Below, piece after piece: positions 11,407 to 20,505 of a stretch of DNA of 64,000 nucleotides (position 1 is its first letter; each line of letters begins with the position of its first letter). The stretch is from Phaffia rhodozyma. Its lineage: Eukaryota > Basidiomycota > Tremellomycetes > Cystofilobasidiales > Mrakiaceae. The translations under genes were made by a program, and so were the position numbers. The stretch is from NCBI GenBank assembly GCA_014706385.1, contig JACGZH010000009.1, forward strand, positions 1,143,169 to 1,207,168. The letters are read 5' to 3'. The notes under the pieces were generated by a model that made no database searches, was not told the origin of the DNA, and saw only the letters and a list, made by a program, of their open reading frames with translations.

Positions 11407-13158
11407 ATGCCATTCTTTCCCTACCCAGACGCTCTCTTACTCCCTCCCTTCCCACACAGACAACCATTGCCCACAGTGCCTTTCGTCGAGTACGATATCC
11501 TCAACCCGTTCGCTCACACTCTCACCCCTTCATTCTCATTCTCATACTCACCCTCAGCCTCACCCTCGCTCTCGCCCTCGCCCTCGCCCTCACCCTCTCC
11601 TACACCAAATTACACCCTTTCAACCACACTCCCACCCCCTCCCACAGCCACCCCCGCCATCGAACCATACACCGGCACGCCCGTCGCAGTCGTCATCCTC
11701 ACCTCGGACACAAAGCTCGAGCTCACCGAGCTACTCACCATCTCTCAAGGTCCGACAGCCACAAGGTCCTTCTCTCCAGAGGGGTTTCCTTTTTCTTTCT
11801 TCTCTTCTACTTTCTCTTCTCCCTCCGTGTGCACCCTTCCCCTAAACACCATGTCTTGTCGTACCCTCATCCGTACCTTCCACCCCGTCCCCAGAGCTCA
11901 ACCTGGATGACATCGTATTCGCACAGGCCCTCACGCCAAGCAGCTTCCGGATCCAACCCTTCTATAAACACACCGTACGTCTCGTTGCTTTGGCTCTTTG
12001 CCTTGTTCTTTGCCTTGTTCTTTGCCTACCCTCCCTCTCATCAAGGGCCGTTCTTGACCAACCGCATCCCTTTCCATCACCAGCCGGTACGACATCCTGG
12101 TCCAGCCCTGTCGATAGCAGCCTGTTGGTCGTAAAGCCATCTTTCTTTGCTCTCTCTCTCTCTCTCTGTGCTCATTCAACTCTTACATCTGACACTACAC
12201 ACTCACACATAATCTCTCTCTCTCTCTCTCTCTCTCCCTCTCCCTCTCCTATTCACGTCCGCCCTTCACACCACTACCCACCCACAAACAGACTCCTCAA
12301 CAGAGGCGCCCTTCGTCCCACAGATCCAACCATCACCCAAGTCCCACACGAGCACACCGGAGATACCAGTCCCGTCCGTCTCCAAGTGTCTCGCCCGTTC
12401 AATCCGTCGGACCCCATCATCCTCGTCCAAGCCGACCTCTTGCCCTACACGGTCACCAGCCCGTATGCAGACTTGACCTCCATTCGATCACTCACCTCGA
12501 CCTCCATCACAATAACAAGCGCCTCGTCCGTCGACACGCCCATCCAAACCTATCTCTTCGTTCAACTCCCATTCCAAACCGATCTCGACCAGCTCGATCT
12601 CGACCCCGAGCAGATCGCCGGTCTCGCCCGCGAGTTTACCATCGATCACACAGCCTCTACATCGGTAGACATCCGAAAACTCACCGTCGTCTTCTGGGCT
12701 GGCCTCAAGATTGGCTCGGTCGGGAAGAAACGGGACGTCCTCACCACAGCCAAGGCGTTCACTCAGACTGGCCACCACGAAACATCCTCTGGTTGCGCAT
12801 CCCTCGCCTTGGCGTTCGTCTGTTTCTTTCTTTCTTCTTCTTCTTTCCTGCCCTCACTTTATTGACTTTACTTTATCGTCAATCTACTCTCTGTCTCTCT
12901 CTCTCTCTCTTTTTTCCCTCTGTTGTCCTTTACAGCCTCACGTTCGCCCTCTCCCTCACACCCTTGACACCAGCGAACGGAAAGACCCGGTACAGCTTCC
13001 TCGAAGGTCACCGCCCGCCCTCCGGCAGACGGACCCTCGTCGAAGGATCCATCAGACTCGATCGCGCTCTCGTCAGCACCGTCACTCTCGGAGGTCGTGT
13101 CGGGTTGACAGCACAAGGCTGGATACTCTGTCCACGGTCAGAAAGAGAGCCCCAATGA
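11407..13158 (+). CDS. Unrecognised protein of about 404 aa
   Basis: I do not recognise the family. Model: exons 11407-11749, 11895-11974, 12084-12130, 12292-12813 and 12936-13158. Phases are consistent throughout and total 404 aa. The N-terminus starts MPFFPYPDALLLPPFP, contains a Ser/Pro low-complexity block (about 11540-11640), then a conserved-looking segment (TPVAVVILTSDTKLELTELL). The central exon is rich in Thr/Ser beta-type sequence, with an acidic segment DQLDLDPEQIAGLAREF. The C-terminal exon ends GLTAQGWILCPRSEREPQ. There is no signal peptide or clear membrane segment. Exon 4 uses a GTTCGT donor. The 47-nt exon 3 is the least certain, since it is short and its frame choice rests only on phase. 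Introns are CT-rich and clearly unlike the exons, which supports coding status. Confidence 0.65.
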
Positions 13159-13191
13159 TCCTTCTTTTCCTTGGCTTTTATCCGACAGTGA

Positions 13192-13192
13192 T

Positions 13193-13232
<40 letters not shown>
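13192..13232. repeat. (AC)n(AT)n compound microsatellite
   Basis: About 10 AC units are followed directly by about 10 AT units, just downstream of the 404-aa gene. Confidence 0.95.
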
Positions 13233-13424
13233 GTATTCTACTATAATGAAACATACCATGCGTGTGCGTGCGAGCGTACACTGATAAGAACAACAATGAA
13301 AATCAATCCAGGGAAGAAAAAAAAATCCCCTTCAAACATCATTCTAATAGACATGTATATATACGTCTAAGAGAAAGAAGAAAGATGCCTTTCCACAAAA
13401 AGAAAAAGAAAAATTTAAAAGATT

Positions 13425-13519
13425 TGACCGTAGGGTGAATTGAACACCCGTCGTCCGCGACTTTTGCGTTTCGATTGAGGAACCACAAGCGGAAGTACTA
13501 ACCACTATACTATACGATC
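13425..13519 (-). tRNA. tRNA-His (GTG) with a 23-nt intron
   Basis: Complete cloverleaf on the minus strand. Acceptor GATCGTA pairs with TACGGTC, discriminator A. D arm GTAT/GTAC. Anticodon stem TCCGC/GCGGA with loop TTGTGG, giving anticodon GTG. T arm is GGGTG-TTCAATT-CACCC. The intron occupies 13460-13482 and sits one base 3' of the anticodon, the canonical nuclear position. Mature length is 72 nt before addition of G-1 and CCA. Confidence 0.95.
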
Positions 13520-14297
13520 TTGTTGAGTGTGCTTCAAAAAAAGATACTATCTATCAAACATTAAGTCGTGTTAGCCCGTGACTGGCTCGCGTGAACAACT
13601 TGTCTCAATCACGCATAGTACCTCGTTAATTTTCTCCTTGCCCTCCTCTTGTTGTCACGGAAACGGAGGGGCGGCCGTGACGTTCTTTTTCATCAATCTT
13701 ACACTATTAAAAATAAAAATAAACACAGTCAATTTCGCTAACCCTACCTTGCTTTCTCTTTCATCCCATCTGCTGAACACATCGGGTTGAGCGTCCTTGC
13801 TCAAAGCTAGACTCAACCCTCCCAAGGAAACATTCGATATCCAATAGGCTATGAGCCCGGCATCGAGTCGTTCACGTCAGATCCAACTTCCTGATGTCGG
13901 ATACGATCTGAGCGACTGGATTCCGGGCTCATAACCTAATTGGATATCGCTCGTCCCTTGGAATGGGTTTCCAGATTTGGGTGTTGCCTCTGCAACAAAT
14001 GTACCTTGAGCAACGTGTTCAATTAGTAAATGCATATCCGAATGACTTGCCCAACATATCTCTGAGAGTGAGAGTGAGAGAGTCTGTGAGATCTCGTTGT
14101 GCTGCCTCGCTGACAAGATCCAAGAGGAAGAAAAAGATATGGCCAACTAAAGACATTCATCGAAAAGCAAGATTGATACAAAACACGTTTACATAATAAT
14201 ACAATCTTGATACCTAACTCTGTCGTATTTATGTATACACTTTGATGATCTATCTACCGCTCAGTCACACTAAGCATATCCTACGCTCTAACCACAT
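13520..14297. other. Intergenic region between tRNA-His and the MFS gene
   Basis: No gene is supported. It contains the long imperfect palindrome listed separately (13816-13972). The rest is unremarkable 3' flank of the MFS transporter. Confidence 0.6.
13816..13972. repeat. Long imperfect palindrome (MITE-like hairpin)
   Basis: Two arms of about 65-70 bp in inverted orientation (roughly 13816-13885 and 13905-13972). The best-matched core is GATATCCAAT(T)AGG(C/T)TATGAGCCCGG in both arms, and the outer parts both contain CCAAGG. The spacer is about 20 bp. No reading frame. It could be a small non-autonomous inverted-repeat element or a hairpin-forming relic. No target duplication was obvious by eye. 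Confidence 0.75.
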
Positions 14298-16061
14298 CTA
14301 GTGTGCCATAATAGGTCTCTCTCCCTGCTCGGCTCCATCCTCCGCCGAACTCACAGGTCTCTTCCTAGGTCGATAGAGAACCGAGAAACCGACGAGCCAG
14401 AGCAGCGTCCAGCCGAGCTCAAAGTACCAGGAAGCCTTGACGTTCGAAAAGTTCTCCAAGTTCCCCGGGTTGATCGTCAACAGACCGCTCTGGATGGAGA
14501 GCGCGACAGCCGAGCCGACCTGGAGCGACACCTGCAGCACCGCACCGGCCACACCCGCCATCTCGGGAGGAACGGATGTCATGACCCCGACATTCGTACC
14601 CGTGAATGCGATCATCACGCCCGAACTTCCGATGGCACCGCCGGTGAACACCCATCGCCAGTAGCCAGAGCCGACGACGTCTCCCTCGGACTGGGTGAAC
14701 AGGATGAGACCGATAGCTCCGCCGATCAGACCGACCGAGATCGGCCATCTCGGGTTCGACGTAAGCTTCGGATACAGCGTCAGCACCACGGTCACCACCC
14801 CAGCCGCGATCCCTTGTGGCAACATCCGGACGGCCGCGATGATCGCTCTCTCGTTGTGAACCCGGACAAAGATCTCGACAAAGGGCAGAAAGTTGACGGA
14901 CCACCAGCCGTAGATGAACAGACCCAGAGTGATAAGCACGGCAAAGTTCGGGATCCTCCACGTCTTGGACGGCAAGATCGCGCACTCATCCGATAGTCTG
15001 GCCTCCCAGAAGAAGAAAAACACGATCAACACCCAGGCAATCAGGAACGGCGCGAGGAAGCCGGCCTTCTTCCATCCGTACGACGCCCCAAGGGTGAGAC
15101 CGAGGATGAGGAGGACGATGCCGGCGAGCATGCTGAAAGTACCGACAATGTCGAGCCGCTTCCACTTGTCATCCGCTTGGGCGATCGCACCCTTCGGGGT
15201 AGGGATAAAGTAGAGCGACCCGATGGCGAAGGGCATGATCAGAATGGCGAGTATACGGAAGAACCACCTCCACGCCTCACCCTGGCCACCGTTCGGGATG
15301 TACTCCACAAAGCCGGCGATGATGATACCAGTCGTGTTGGCTAGAGCACCAGACATTCCGTAAAGAGTAAAAGCCTTGCCGAGCTCGTGCGGTTCGAAAA
15401 CAGCGACGATCAGCCGGAACGACGCCGGGATCAGAGTCGCGCCGGCGATACCAGAGATAGCTCGAAGGACAAAGAAAGAGTACTTGTCGGGTAGGAAGGA
15501 GATGATGAGGTCGAGGATGCCCAGAACGATGAATCTAGGAGGATGAAAGATGGAACGCGCGTGATACAGTCAGTCTCTGAGATTGATGGGTTATCTACAT
15601 CCGGAAGAGAGACGAGAAAGCCAGACCTACCCATACGAGAACACTGGCTTTGCAGACCAAAGATCAGACACCCGTCCCCACAAGAGCAGGAAAGCCGCGA
15701 AGGTGACGGCATAACTGGTGATCACCCAGGTCTGTTGTTCGAATAGAATATCGAGCGACACCGATATCGGACCGGTGAAGATGAAGAAAGCACTGTATGA
15801 CCACACGTCCACAAAGAAGCCTAGCGAAAACACAGCCAGTAACGACCATTTCTTTCTCTGAGAGAGCTTCATTGGCCTTTCGGCTTCAACCTTCTGCTGG
15901 TTCAAGGGCTCCTCCACTGGAAGTGGTGTTTTGTCATGTTTCTCAGGAGCTCCATTGAGACCAATCACGGTATTACTCAGGGAGGGAGCAGGTGATGTTA
16001 CCACCTGCGCCGCTTCTGATTCAGCGGTGGGGTGACGAGTCGAACTGTCAGGAGACGACAT
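14298..16061 (-). CDS. MFS transporter, DHA2 (14-TM drug:H+ antiporter) type
   Basis: Plasma-membrane exporter of the major facilitator superfamily. Two exons, 16061-15631 and 15534-14298, with intron GTAGGT...CTAG; 555 aa. A hydrophilic N-terminus of about 70 residues precedes the first membrane segment (WSLLAVFSLGFFVDVWSYSA). The loop WGRVSDLWSAKPVF matches the MFS motif A region (G-x-L-a-D-r) between the second and third segments. About 14 hydrophobic segments follow, among them GIVLLILGLTLGASYGW and FAVLITLGLFIYGWW. The late motif VPPEMAGVAGAVLQVSLQVG is typical of DHA2 proteins. The substrate cannot be deduced. The C-terminus ends GERPIMAH. Confidence 0.88.
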
Positions 16062-16599
16062 AACGAAAGACGTATCCAGATTAGTGTATAGAATGAAAAG
16101 TAGTGCTATGGGATTTTCAAGAGAGGTTCAGTGATAGAGATGTGTGTGTGTGTGAGCGGATGAGAGTGAGAATCAAATGGAGCCGTTTCTTAAAGCTACC
16201 CTCCTCATTCTTATAGACTGTCGCTGATGAGCAATCTTTAACAATCCGACATGCTCACTCAGCAGAAAGAACAAAGAGTAGACAGCAGATAGTTATCGAA
16301 ATCGATGAGGTATCAGTAAGCAAAGATGGTGCTCAGTCAGCAACGCTATCGTTCGGTCAGGCAAAGATCAACGCCAAGGTCGTTACCGACGGGACCGATA
16401 TCGATGACTGACCGACTGATAAAGGTTAATTAGACGACTGAATTTCGCCGAGCCCGAATTAACTTGTTTAACCTTTAGTTTAATTCATCGTCACTCCTGC
16501 CCCTCTCATCTCACCGGTCGTCCTACGTCTTTGTAGATGCCATGATTCTTTACAACCTTTGATGTCAGCTCAGATTGGAAGATGCAAAAATGGGACATG
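16062..16599. promoter_or_regulatory. Upstream region of the MFS gene
   Basis: Non-coding 5' flank of the transporter, with a short TG microsatellite at 16140-16154. No gene seen. Confidence 0.5.
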
Positions 16600-17577
16600 T
16601 GCGCGGGGTAACGCAGAAGTTCTTTCGGGCTGACTCAGACACTTGGTGGAGGCGGTCGTTTTATGTATCCAAAGTCGAGACCAGATGGCGGTGGTTCGCC
16701 CGGTCGCCTAGTACGGTCGGCATCGGTGTGTCTGCCAGAATGCTGAAACCGACGTCGCCTCCATCTGGCATCGACGACTACGGATGGAGATGGGAGGGCA
16801 GAGGCAAGGATCGTCACCGAGCAGAGTATGTTCCGTGGGTGTGCGGCCAGAGGACGAGGTCGTAGGTTTCGACTCAGGCCGCCGGACGTTACTCATGACG
16901 ACCGCAGGAGGGCTCGACATGTCTCTGGACAACGGCGGTCTGGCCGAGCACGGCACGCAGTGGTCGCTCTCTCTGAAGTCATGGAAGCACCTTGCAGGGA
17001 TGGACCGAGACGCTCGGAAACAGCGGCTGTGGATGAAGAACCATCCGAAAGTGTAAACCACTCTCCGTGATGAGTACCGCTTACGTCCACGCTCACGTTT
17101 GAGCTAACTGTATAGATAGCATTACTGACCTTGCAACTGCCTTGACCACCTCGGTGTCTTTCTCCAGATCTTCCTTCGTTCATATCTGACAGTCTCGATG
17201 GTCTTCGTGCTGCTCTCGTCATACACTCTCAGTCCTACTCCTGGCTCGCGACATTCTTCGCTGCTCGACGGTGGAGATGTCTTCGCTGGGGCGCACACAT
17301 CAGCCGCGATCAAGCGTACCACAAGGTGGCGCTCCGTCTGTCGGCAGGACGTCCACGCACCTTCCTGGCCTTCGGCGACGGAGCCTTCTCGTCGTCTTCT
17401 CGTGGGCATGCTCCTGGTCCTGCGAAGATGATGCATCCCAAGCTGAGGGCCTTTCAGTTGCTTTAGGTCCGCAAAATCTGGGAGTTTCGGACATCGAGGG
17501 TGTGCTCGAAGTGCCATGGCGAGTTCTCTGAAAGGAGCAAAGTGTGGGCGATCAAGGAGTGTCGCAGCGTCTGCCGA
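16600..17577 (+). pseudogene. Fanzor (eukaryotic TnpB-like RNA-guided nuclease) relic A
   Basis: Recognised by reading all three forward frames together, because frameshifts and stops divide it. In order: a Fanzor N-terminal-like segment FARSPSTVGIGVSARM (about 16697-16743); RuvC-I-like VVGFDSGRRTLLMTT (about 16858-16902, with Asp kept in FDSGRR); WSLSLKSW and a helical segment to NHPKV (about 16960-17056). Then an in-frame stop and a decayed intron (17070-17115; the donor is now ATGAGT). Then an Arg-rich helix (ARRWRCLRWGAHISRDQ, about 17255-17305), GDGAFSSSSRGHAPGPAK (about 17374-17427), a stop, and EFRTSRVCSKCHGEF (17482-17526), the TS-x-x-C-x-x-C zinc ribbon of TnpB/Fanzor. It ends at a GTAAGT donor at 17578; the terminal part with the last RuvC Asp was not found. 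Non-functional. No terminal repeats were recognised. Confidence 0.75.
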
Positions 17578-18109
17578 GTAAGTGATGTGTGTTGTGTGCC
17601 TCAAGATCATGTGTCGATTGCTCACTGTGCGCTATACATGCTCTCAGACTTGGTGAAACAGTGATTTAAACACATCACGCAACATGATGCACCTTGCCCT
17701 TCACCAGGAAAAGAACGAAGGAGCAAGAATGCTGGTGCTTGACACCACTGCTGTTACGCTGATCGCTGAGGCTGAGGCAGGCACAAATTGAACCCATAAC
17801 CCATGGGGATCTTGGTGGTTTATGGTCTAAGGACACCCAAGTCCAAAAGGACCATGTATCGATCACCATCGGCTGAGGTAACTCTCACCATGCTTCTTGC
17901 AGTATACATATGGCTTTGGGAGACCGGTGAGAACTTGATTGGTGTTGAAATTTCAGCAGTCTTGACATTATTTCGGTTGCAATTTGTTATTTCTTCTTGA
18001 GGCATCACCTTCCGACTTCCGTTTGCGCGGAGTCCCAAGCCTCTCTCTCCGAAGAGCTATAAATTTTCTAGCGGGTTTCCCTTCTGTTATCCTGGTTTCT
18101 CAATCCATT
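17578..18109. other. Region between Fanzor relic A and the tRNA-associated repeat
   Basis: No gene is supported. A segment at about 17899-17960 (TATGGCTTTGGGAGACCGGT...AACTTGATTGG) resembles the interior of the small inverted-repeat element at 18110-18216, and may be a decayed copy of it. Confidence 0.4.
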
Positions 18110-18216
18110 TTACTGAAACACCTGGGTGGTGTGTATATGGTTTGGGAAACCAGTGAAACTTGATTGGGAACAAGTGCCAGAACGAAAAAGCCATTTTCAC
18201 CCTTTTATTTCAGTAA
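18110..18216. mobile_element. Small inverted-terminal-repeat element, copy 1 (upstream of tRNA-Ala)
   Basis: A 107-bp sequence bounded by a perfect 9-bp inverted repeat, TTACTGAAA ... TTTCAGTAA, with further partial symmetry outside. It is closely similar along its whole length to 43822-43929. It has no coding capacity. Both copies lie 66-68 bp upstream of a tRNA gene. It is best described as a MITE-like or tRNA-associated repeat; a short solo-LTR remnant is the alternative. Confidence 0.7.
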
Positions 18217-18283
18217 TATTCTTCAAAACATCTAACGCTGCTGAGTTCATTATATGGAAGCATCACTCTCATTTTCAATACAA

Positions 18284-18356
18284 GGGGATTTAGCTCAGTT
18301 GGCAGAGCGCAATCTTAGCATGGTTGAGGTCGTGAGTTCGATTCTTACAATCTCCA
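18284..18356 (+). tRNA. tRNA-Ala (AGC)
   Basis: Complete 73-nt cloverleaf without intron. Acceptor GGGGATT pairs with AATCTCC through a G3:U70 wobble, the alanine identity element; discriminator A. D arm GCTC/GAGC. Anticodon stem CAATC/GGTTG with loop TTAGCAT, anticodon AGC. T arm GTGAG-TTCGATT-CTTAC. It is followed by a T-run suitable for Pol III termination. Confidence 0.97.
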
Positions 18357-18471
18357 CTTTTTTTGTTTGACATATCTGATCATCACAAAGGTTAGGGTTA
18401 ATGCTCAATCAGCTTATTCTGTTTTGTCGTCTGTTCATCATTTCTTCTCTCATCTTCATCACATAACCAAC

Positions 18472-20159
18472 ATGACTTCTCTCCGAATCGGATATGTCCC
18501 AGAGCATTTTAGGTAAAAGCGATCTTTGCTCGTCTTATTCAAACTGTTCGAACGTCTCCTCCGTCAGCATCTGATTTGTCCTTCTTTTCTCCCCTTCATC
18601 GCCCTGCCATGTCCATTGCAGTACCCCTCTGCTTGAGCTAGCTAAGGAAGATGGCGGTCAGACGTTCACCCTGGTCAAGTGTCCAGCCGGAACTGGAGAA
18701 ATGATCTCTCGACTCACAGCCAACGAGATCGATATTTCAATGTCAGTCTATCTGTATGGAACCATCCGCCTGTATCTCCTCAGCTCTGACATGTGACATG
18801 CTGCCTCTCGGTTTGAATGTGTGTAGCGCGTTGACGGAGAGTCTGATCGCAGGCATCGTCAACGGATCCAAGGCCTACAAGATGATCGGCAGCTACGTCA
18901 GCTCTCCTCTCAACTGGTCAGTTAGATGCTTCTCTGCTTCCGGACTAGACGCCTGTCGGTGAACATGCTCTTACCCGTACTTTTCTGCCGTATGTTCCAG
19001 GGCTGTGATCACTGGACTGGACACCCAGTTCAACTCGATAGCCGACCTGAGGGGACAGAAGTGTGGAGTGTCTCGGATTGGAAGTGGTTCTCAAGTAAGT
19101 ACCGTAGCTATCACTTGGTCTTCACGCCAGCGACACACGTGCTGATGTGCGGTGTGTAACTGTTGTCTCTCTAGGTCATGGCGCAAGTCATGGCCGACCA
19201 GCAGGGCTGGGTGGACGACGAAGGTCGACCTGAAGCAATGGACTTTGTGGGTATGTGATAAGTGTCTCTGCTTGTTTGTGCGTGTTTGCACATCCTCCGT
19301 TCATATTTAAGGCTGATGCACTGTGCTGGCCGGAAACACCCCTTCCAGTGAACGGGTCCTTCGAGAGACTCCGCCAGTCCGTCAACGACGGGTCGACCGC
19401 TTACTTTGTATGTTCGCGCAGGACTTGTCTTATGTGTCTTACTGCTCAGTAGTAGTGGCCACTGATCTCGACTTGCTCCACTCCTTGGATTTTGTCTTTC
19501 TTGCATATATTTGTGTGTGTCCGGCATGGTCAGATGTGGGAGCATTTTACTACCAAGCCATACCTGTCCGAGGTCCGCTTCATCGGCTCGGTGCCAACAC
19601 CATGGCCCTCGTGGGCCATCGCTGCATCTGCCCCGACGCTTGCCTCTGCGGTGTCCAAGAGTCAAGTCCGAGAGATCTTGCACAGGCTGGAGGCCAAGGT
19701 GAACGAGTTTGACTCTGAGACGAGCCGGAAGAAGAAGAGTGGCGACTTGGTCGAGAAGGAGTTTGGGTATCCCAGGTCTGTCGTTTCCTACCACTCGATC
19801 GAGAGGCCGGGCAGCGCTGCAGGCGATGGGTGCGAGACGGATGATGCAACGACTGACGACCGTTTCGCTTGTATACATCTTGAACAACTCAGAACCGATG
19901 TCGAGGCTTGGCTTCAGACGGTCTCCTACTTCTCGAAGCTCGAAGGCATGGACAAAAGCATGATCCTCACCACTCTCGAGTCAGTTATCTATGTTTGATT
20001 CTCATTCAACGTCTCACATAGCTCGTTCGAGGACTGATACACTTCATGCTGTTCTTTTATCCCACCGGTACTGATAGGACACTGACCAAAGCTGGCGTGG
20101 TCACCGTGCCCGAGGGCGGATGGACGATAGAGGGAGAGATTCTGGCGAGCTTGGACTGA
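18472..20159 (+). CDS. Ca3427/NMT1-THI5-like periplasmic-binding-fold protein
   Basis: Eukaryotic soluble protein with a type II periplasmic-binding fold, similar to Candida Ca3427; a small-molecule-binding role is assumed for the family, with ligand unknown. Nine exons: 18472-18512, 18622-18741, 18827-18916, 19001-19094, 19175-19250, 19349-19407, 19534-19775, 19893-19979, 20078-20159. Phases are consistent and total 296 aa. Family-typical segments in order: LRIGYVPEHF at the N-terminus; STPLLELAKE; CPAGTGEMISRL (ligand loop); ANEIDISIALTESLIAG; GSYVSSPLNWAVITG; RGQKCGVSRIGSGSQ; MWEHFTTKPYL; RFIGSVPTPWPSWAIAAS; and the C-terminal TLTKAGVV. No signal peptide. The intron 19776-19892 is optional by frame (the sequence is open across it), but removing it restores the expected GYPRTDVEAWL join. 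Confidence 0.85.
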
Positions 20160-20505
20160 AGAGGACATAGAATATTATATGATGAATCAGCTTGCGCATA
20201 TGGAGATGTTGAACACGAGACTGATAGCTGCGGTACAACGTTAGATGAGGTCAAGATAAACTAGTGCTCATACTGAAGTGTCCACGCGGTCACGACAGCA
20301 AGATCAAATCAGATTACGACCGGGCCGCAGATGTCAGTCCAAACTCGACTCTACGTATCTGATCGGTCTTGTTCTTCGTTGTGGCAACCAACACTCATCA
20401 TTCCCGGTGGTCTTTCGATTCAGCTTTGTCAGTTAGACCCGACTTCACTGAAACAGATCCATAGACGTCTGCTTGCTTCTCTGTCTGCTCAATTTTCTAT
20501 CGATC
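20160..20505. promoter_or_regulatory. Intergenic spacer before the ABC transporter
   Basis: 345 bp between the stop of the binding-fold gene and the ABC start codon on the same strand. It presumably holds the ABC promoter; no motif stood out. Confidence 0.5.

Noticed and set aside
10901..11845. A 314-aa plus-strand frame with VLESVLES repeats
   Set aside because: It starts in the 12-bp minisatellite and continues out of frame through exon 1 of the 404-aa gene.
14301..14996. 231-aa plus-strand frame opposite the MFS gene
   Set aside because: Arg/Asp-rich shadow of a conserved transporter exon.
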